DNA of 64,000 nt, from contig BQUP01000002.1 of the NCBI GenBank assembly GCA_022835595.1, positions 1,350,534 through 1,414,533 of the forward strand, given 5' to 3'. Below are positions 58,200 to 64,000 of the stretch, piece by piece; positions within the stretch are counted from its first letter, which is position 1; every line of letters starts with the position of its first letter. The position numbers and the translations under genes are program-made. The notes under the pieces were generated by a model that searched no databases, had not been told where the DNA came from, and saw only the letters and a program-made list of their open reading frames with translations. The stretch comes from Cystobasidium ongulense. Its lineage: Eukaryota; Basidiomycota; Cystobasidiomycetes; Cystobasidiales; Cystobasidiaceae.

Positions 58200-59862
58200 A
58201 TGTCCAGCCTCGCCGTGTCCGTCGACGCGCTCCCAGCCGTCTTCAGCTTCACCGCAAGCTCGTCCACGCCCGCAGTCGTCTACAGCATTCCACGCAGCCT
58301 CTACAGCTCCCCCATCCAGCTCACTCTGAACCTGTGCAATGCTCCTGATGCCTACAACCAGTCGGATAGGGCCATCTTCTTAGCCTACACCAACTCGTCC
58401 TTCGCCTATGCAAAGGCTATACGTGGTGGATTCGCCAATTTGACGATACCACTTACACAAGACAACGACGACAGTGAGCAGCAGCAACTGTCCATTGCTA
58501 TCGATGCAACTGGTCAAGACCATCCTCAAGACTATACCTTTGAGCTTGGCATCACCGCACAGCCTGATCTACCCTGGCACGCCCTCGACAAGCTGCCCTT
58601 GTTCGCGTTCGAAGATGCCGATAATACAACAGCCCTCTTCACCTCGCCTACATATTCATCCGTCGAATTCAATACTCCTCCCTCGTATGATCCAGTCGTG
58701 CTACTCTCGGACATCGCCAGGCCCGACCTGAGCAGCTCCGTCTGCTATATACGCTCTTTAAACAGCTCAGCTTCTATATCCTCAAAGACCACAACCCGTG
58801 GAGTGGTCGAACTGACTATCGAAGAAGGAGGATGGGAAGGTGAAACTGATCAAAAAGGTCGCAAGCTACAATATACCGCCAGTGATCTGCAAGTGGCATC
58901 AAATTATAGCCTGTGGGGAGTCACTACGACTGAACGAGGAGGGTCTAGACTGTATCAGAAGCAATATTTTGCTACGAAACGAGGTGAGTCCAGATGTCTA
59001 TACACTGTGTAGTGATATGAGCTGATGACAAGATGCTCGCACAGACGATCTTTGCCGACTTGTCGTCGACGTGCCCTTCTGTCCTGATGTCGCATATAGC
59101 GTACCTGCGCCTCCGTCAATCAGCAACGAAGATCTTCTCAACCTATACCAAGCCAACATTAGTCCCATCATGGACAACTTCAACGTAACGCTATCTACCT
59201 TTCCCTGCGATGGTGATCTGCGCAAGAAGCAGGGCATGTACTCGCCTGTCCGAACCTGCTCGCAGTGCTTGAGCGCGTACCAATCCTGGCTTTGCTCGAT
59301 ACGCATGCCTCGCTGTACAGATTACGTCGCATCACCATTATCGAATGAAGGCGATGAAGATGAGGATGCAATACGAACTTTCCCGCGAACATCAGCCAAC
59401 ACCTCTCGAACGCCATTCTTGCCTCAATCTGCATTCCCATATTCCGAAGTACCTCCTTGTATCGATGTCTGCTCAATAGTAAGAGCATCCTGTCCTCCCT
59501 TGATCTCAAATACGTTTCAATGTCCATTAAAGAAAATAACAATGGAAAAGTCATATTCAACTCCTTTCACTTCTCAAATTGCATTTGGAAATGTTCAAGG
59601 TGGAGATGATCCTTCTTTTATTACGACTGCTCTAAAAGAAGATAATGATGATTATGTTACAAAAGCAAAAGATAGATTTGGTAATGTCAAATGTAATGAT
59701 ATGGGTGTCTTAAATTTAGTTGAAAGGAGGAAATGGTCTGGTTTGACTAGAGATGCAATCGTTAGTAGAAGTGCTGCAACAAAGTACACCCATGACCTCA
59801 ATCTTGTAGCAATGTCATTCATAGTCGCATGCATTAGTACTATCCTACTCTTTATTATGTAA
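58200..59862 (+). CDS. MID1: Stretch-activated calcium channel subunit MID1
   Basis: Mid1 is the regulatory subunit of the plasma-membrane Cch1-Mid1 high-affinity calcium channel, active during stress and mating. Two exons (58200-58983 and 59045-59862) give 533 residues. The extracellular part has many N-glycosylation sites. The conserved cysteine domain reads CRLVVDVPFCPDVAYSVPAP, MYSPVRTCSQCLSAYQSWLC, IRMPRCTDYV and PPCIDVCSIVRASCPP. The C-terminus is hydrophobic (LNLVAMSFIVACISTILLFI), fitting a membrane anchor or GPI-type tail. The start at 58200 is preceded by an in-frame stop; its N-terminus is only weakly signal-like. Confidence 0.92.
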
Positions 59863-60065
59863 TAAAAATAAGCCGCGGGCAGTGGTAGAAACAGTATCTT
59901 CCTTGCCTATGCCCTAGTGCGCGTGTGGGATCTGACGTTCAATGTTGCCTTGCTTCGAACTCCAAGCGATTACTATTACAACAACACCGAGTATTCATAA
60001 AGGTACTTATACTGGGTATTACCGACTGTCACTGCTTCTGTCCATACATACATTGCTTGCAACTA

Positions 60066-62730
60066 TTACTGCGCCCCAGGCCGCAAACTAGGCGGGAGGA
60101 AAGACAAATCTCGCTGACGATTTGAAGGATGCGAGGGAGTATCTGGGAGGATCTGTCAAAGAAGTAGATTCAGTAAATGTTGCAGACATAACTTTCTATA
60201 AAGAGGAAAAGGCCATCGCAGTACTGTACTCACTTCATGAAAGTCATCGAATGGATTAGAACCGTTATGGTCCGTAACATCAACACTATGTCTCGCATGT
60301 TGCATTCCTTCCGATTCGTCCCCAACCAGATCAATAGAAGAAGGCCATCTCGCAAATTGAGGTTGAATCTGAGGTGTTAAAGATCTCCCGCTATCTAAAC
60401 TTCCAATAGATCGACTCCTTAACATATTCATCAATCCCAAATCGTGACCTTCATGTGAATTTTGAGATGATAACTCATTGTTTCTAGGTACGCTAGTCAA
60501 AAAGGGGTATGATGCTACTGAAGCTCGAGTTTCTGATGAATCCGAAGATGAGCCGTGCGTCATGGCATGTGCTGTAGGTCCAAGTACAGTAGCGCTATCC
60601 GAAGAAGGTGACAGTCTCCCAAATTCATCAACATCAGTATCATAATCCAACGCATCGCTTGCTTCTCGACCAGTGACGCGTTCGAAGGTGAGTCCTTCTT
60701 GAACATCGTGAATATTACGCACTGTGCGAACGGAGAAGGCACTTCCCAAACTGAGCATACGCTTTGGCGCAGCTCGAGTATATAGAAGCTGTGATACTGG
60801 AGGTATAGTGCTTGAGTCGTTTTCATCTTTATCCCCTATACTCTTCTCTCCCTTTTGAGTTGATGCTCGCCTTCGAACGTATAAAGCTGCAGCTCCAGCT
60901 AAAAGAGCAGCAACGAACGCAGCAGTCACAGAGCCTGCGATGACGCTTGTCTTGGTCGTAGTTGCAGGTATGGCCTCTGACGATGGCGGACCAGAAGAAG
61001 CGGGTGATTGAGGAGTTTGAGAAGGTGGTCTCGTGCTATGAGTCGATGAGGCTTCGGAAGTGTCATCTGTCTCGTAGGAGTCATCGCTAGCAGTGACTAC
61101 TTCCGATCTCTCCGGTCTAGTCAAAGCCAATGGCGTCTGTGCAGCTGCCATGGCATTCAGCGGTACCGATGGATTCAACGCTACCGAGGTAATTGCGTCG
61201 CTATCACTGTCGTCCGCCGCTACATTTACGAGGACGTGCGAGTTTGGTGTATAGACAGCACTGCTTGTGTCTTCTGAAGGCGTGGCTGAAGGAATGATGT
61301 CTACAGCGAAGGGGTCCGTACGAGACCATTGCCAGCCAGACGTATCATCTGTCGTTTTAAGGAAGAAAATATCGTCCGCTGTTTCACCCGTGAGGCCATC
61401 TAGGCCAAAAGCGACCACAAGGACTCCGTTATCAGCCAATGTTGCAGTATGCCACGCTCGACTTGGTGATGTGATCTCGCTCGTTGAAACGTCGGGAGAT
61501 GCCCAGTGCCAATTGCCGTCGATAGTTCGACTCAGCACGCGAAGTTTCGATGATGATACACCATCTTTCCCGACCCCTCCGAATACTACTATTCGAGATC
61601 CGTCTAGCAGCGTTGCAGAGTGACCCATGGTAGAGGGAGGTATTTCGCCTGTTATTGCCTGTATGACTCGGTGTACATCAGCAAAAAAACTAATTGATTA
61701 CGGCACAATAAGAGAAAAAGGGTTCGAGGCTCACCTCTGTGGTCCACGTAAATGTAGCCGTATTGAACAGAAGCAATTCGTCCATTGATGCCAAATTCCC
61801 ACTTGCGTCCTGGCCTCCCATGTAGACTATCAACTTCTCCTCCGGCAAGCTCACAACGGCGTAATCACTTAAAGCGGGTTCGTAGCGACTGCCATCCTGC
61901 CGTTCCAGCCGAAGCGATGTATTTGAAGGCGTTTTCCATTGTATCGAATCGACGAGGGGTGTTGCCGGAGTTGGGGTAGTCGTGTTCCATATGTCGATAG
62001 CTAGGTAACCTACAGTTTCAAGACTGCAAGTGTACGGTTCCGCGACTCCCCCGAAGACATACAAGCTTGAATCTTCCGTTCCATTGATGACTGCAATTGC
62101 GCTTGCTTGTCTTCGCCTTGGAGGTCTATAATGACCTAGATCCACCGGTGTCCAAGTAGATCCATCCTCGAGTACATAAGCGACCGCATCACTCTCGCAA
62201 TCTTGAGTCACTCCTCCTATAAGCCATATTCGTTCTTGAGCATCTATAGCATATGCAGACCATGCATTTGGGGGTAGTCCAGCCGAGAGTTCGGGAACCA
62301 AAGCTGGGTTTGTCGTTTCTGTGAATCCAGATGTTGTCGAGAATCGGGAGTATGGCTTGTTTAGATCCAATGAAAGGACGTCGTTTGTAACATATGTCCC
62401 GGATGTGCCGATCTGACCTCCGATAAACAAGATGGAGTTGTGGTACTGCTGGTATATCGCAGCGTGCCCATATCGGCCATTTGAGGTAGTTGAGTTGGAA
62501 TTGAGTGCACTGCCTCCATGAATGACCTCGCGTGCACCTGCAGAGGTGTATCTTCCCACTTGAACAGTTTCGAATGCCTGTTGTTGCTGCTGTTGCTCTT
62601 TGCCACGAACGCCGCAGGAGAGAAGGGCAAGAATAGGCCAGCAGGGCTTCCGCCGCCGTTTGCGGGATGGCAAGACGAGCATGTCCATGGAGAGTGTGCT
62701 GCTGCTTGCTGGAGTGAAGCTCAAAGGCAT
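60066..62730 (-). CDS. Kelch-repeat membrane protein
   Basis: A single-pass membrane protein with an extracellular kelch propeller, seen in many basidiomycetes; no biochemical role known to me. Three exons (61735-62730, 60234-61658, 60066-60152) give 835 residues. A basic N-terminus then CWPILALLSCGV serves as signal sequence. Kelch blades: GRYGHAAIYQQYHNSILFIG, AYAIDAQERIWLIGG, SLYVFGGVAEPYTCS, KLIVYMGGQDASGN, TMGHSATLLDGSRIVVFGGV and SRAWHTATLADNGVLVVAFG. A Ser/Thr-rich stalk leads to the transmembrane helix SVIAGSVTAAFVAALLAGAA and RRR stop-transfer, with a cytosolic tail of about 300 residues. Start at 62730 was chosen; the frame is open further upstream without good signal character. Confidence 0.88.
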
Positions 62731-63263
62731 CGATGACTTGCTTCCACTTGTCTTCTTCAGGTGGCTGGCTGGCTGTGGATGATCGGATGATATCGACAGG
62801 CTGCAATTATGATGAATTGATGGATGGTGGATGGCTCTGCTCAACTCGGTTCCGACTGCAGTAGCAGTAGCAGTAGCAGTAGTCGAGTGTTGTGCAAGTA
62901 TCGTACACCCAGCATGCCCTGTTGTAGCCATGTCCGCTCCTGGTGAGCGATTCTCGAGGTGAGCCATCACTCTCCAGTACTTAGTACTACACCATATCCA
63001 CATCCTCCACGAATGCCTCTCACGATGAAAGCACCTGGTAGTCATCCTTGTTCTATGAGCGAGGGCGGGTGTGGTCTGGGTAACCTGCCCACGCTCTGCG
63101 CCTCGCCGATGACAGACAACACGGGCTGTGGTGTTCGTTACGATGAACGCTGCCTGATGGAGGCCATTCTTCCACCTCTATCCACTCTGATCTACCCTAC
63201 TACTACCCTTTCCAATGCTGATGATACATATCCTTACTCCTCAGCGAGCTCCAGTTTGTGTTT
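62731..63263. other. Intergenic between kelch gene and OHCU decarboxylase
   Basis: About 530 bases with the kelch 5' region (open frame but unlikely coding) and the decarboxylase 3' UTR, plus a (CAGTAG)n repeat. Confidence 0.5.
62858..62882. repeat. (CAGTAG)n hexanucleotide repeat
   Basis: Four tandem units of CAGTAG in the 5' region of the kelch gene. Confidence 0.85.
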
Positions 63264-63917
63264 TTACTCGACTCCCATACCCTTCAGCCTAGCCTTTGCA
63301 ATCAGATAAACATCCTGCAAGGCTCGCTCCAATTCTGCCTTCCATTCCTCGCTCCCCGCTGGATGTGTCGCAGTCGGAGGTGCAGCCGCTCCTTCTTCAT
63401 CTTTTGCACCGGTGCCGTGCATGAGAAAGTTCTCCATATCCTGTGCTACCTCTGCTCGGCTTCGCCCTGCGACATAGGTGATATATCGCAGACCAGGATA
63501 GCAGGATTCGTAGAGGGCATTCAAGGACTGTTGGACACGTTCAGCAACGTCAATATAGATACTCTTCAACCTGCGAAAAGGGTCTTCGCCCACCCCAAGC
63601 TTGGCCAGCACCTCTGGCGGCGTCGCTTTGCCAGCCTGCTCTTTCGCACTCAGCTTGCTCAGGTTGGAGACTTCGCCAATCCGAGGATGTCCGCTGATAA
63701 AGTCTGCCTTGTCGTCATTTGTCCAGCTCGACATCTCTGCCTGGCTGAGATTCACGAGCTCCGAGTAGCTCGATGGTGGCTGTCCTGCCAATCTCGATGA
63801 TAAGGACGGCACGAGGTGCTGCTTGAGGGACGGTGACGGCTCAAAGAGGACAGACAGCAGCTCGTCCAAAGACTGTGTGGATGCAGCAGCCTGCTCGAGG
63901 GACGGCAACACACTCAT
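63264..63917 (-). CDS. OHCU decarboxylase (ureide pathway)
   Basis: 2-Oxo-4-hydroxy-4-carboxy-5-ureidoimidazoline decarboxylase makes S-allantoin in the last step of urate breakdown, probably in peroxisomes or cytosol. A single exon, 217 residues. Helical fold with LDELLSVLFEPSPSLKQHLV, YSELVNLSQAEMSSW, the catalytic ADFISGHPRIGEV (His and downstream Gly), LSAKEQAGKATPPEVLAKLG and ALYESCYPGLRYITYVAGRS ending in the Arg/Glu cluster. An acidic Ala-rich insertion lies before the last helix. The C-terminus GMGVE is not a clear peroxisomal signal. It is the only multi-hundred-base gene here without introns. Confidence 0.93.
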   Translation of the reverse strand: MSVLPSLEQAAASTQSLDELLSVLFEPSPSLKQHLVPSLSSRLAGQPPSSYSELVNLSQAEMSSWTNDDKADFISGHPRIGEVSNLSKLSAKEQAGKATPPEVLAKLGVGEDPFRRLKSIYIDVAERVQQSLNALYESCYPGLRYITYVAGRSRAEVAQDMENFLMHGTGAKDEEGAAAPPTATHPAGSEEWKAELERALQDVYLIAKARLKGMGVE

Positions 63918-64000
63918 AGCTGGACGGCACGAGAGAAAGATGGAAGAGAGCAGCCATCATCACCATCTTCACGTGTACAACTACAAGTCGATCATCATCC

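Noticed and set aside
1-64000. tRNA, rRNA, CRISPR, transposon or virus-like elements
   Set aside because: Looked for B-box-like GGTTCGAATCC, long direct or inverted terminal repeats, reverse transcriptase, transposase and integrase motifs; none found by eye. A covariance-model and repeat search would be decisive.

Overview
The window is a gene-dense, intron-rich fungal nuclear segment. Short introns (about 50-100 nt, mostly GTRNGY...YAG), very small exons, and homologues typical of basidiomycetes (Tsr4, Mif2/CENP-C with cupin, Mid1, Upf3) point to a basidiomycete; I cannot fix the order. I see no complete transposon, virus-like element, tRNA, rRNA or CRISPR array. Exon joins were made by eye from splice consensus, frame and family conservation; for most genes the exon lengths add up to an intact frame.

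Layout, left to right: a GPCR running off the left edge (-); CWC22 (-) head to head with SLT11 (+); a doubtful ORF (+) converging on MED6 (-); coronin (+); RAD2/XPG (-) head to head with the 45-codon split gene OST4 (+); TMA46 (+); a calponin-homology-like protein (-) head to head with UPF3 (+); ORC3 (-) head to head with an unknown 386-aa protein (+); an apyrase YND1-like gene (-); a 1.5-kb gap; ATP synthase subunit g (+); ORC5 (-) head to head with a DUF952 protein (+); an unknown 376-aa protein (+); an F-box protein (+) converging on CENP-C/MIF2 (-); an SDR (-); a secreted APP1-domain protein (+) converging on PDI1 (-); a poorly conserved patch with a small unknown gene and a diverged tandem relative; a single reading frame joining a UBA/UIM protein to Tsr4/PDCD2 (-); MID1 (+); a kelch membrane protein (-); and OHCU decarboxylase (-).

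Most neighbours are divergent pairs separated by 140-320 bp, so bidirectional promoters are the rule. Functions are mainly housekeeping: splicing and mRNA quality control (CWC22, SLT11, UPF3), replication, repair and centromere (ORC3, ORC5, RAD2, CENP-C), ER folding and glycosylation (PDI1, OST4, YND1) and ribosome or translation factors (TMA46, Tsr4).

No new defence-type system is visible. The most unusual things are architectural: the UBA/UIM-Tsr4 fusion; a duplicated Mif2 N-terminal motif on duplicated exons in CENP-C; PDI active sites cut by 5-, 10- and 7-nt micro-exons, an apparent non-canonical donor and an intron inside the stop codon; LEA-like 11-mer repeats in ATP synthase subunit g; and a small tandem pair of an unrecognised protein family.
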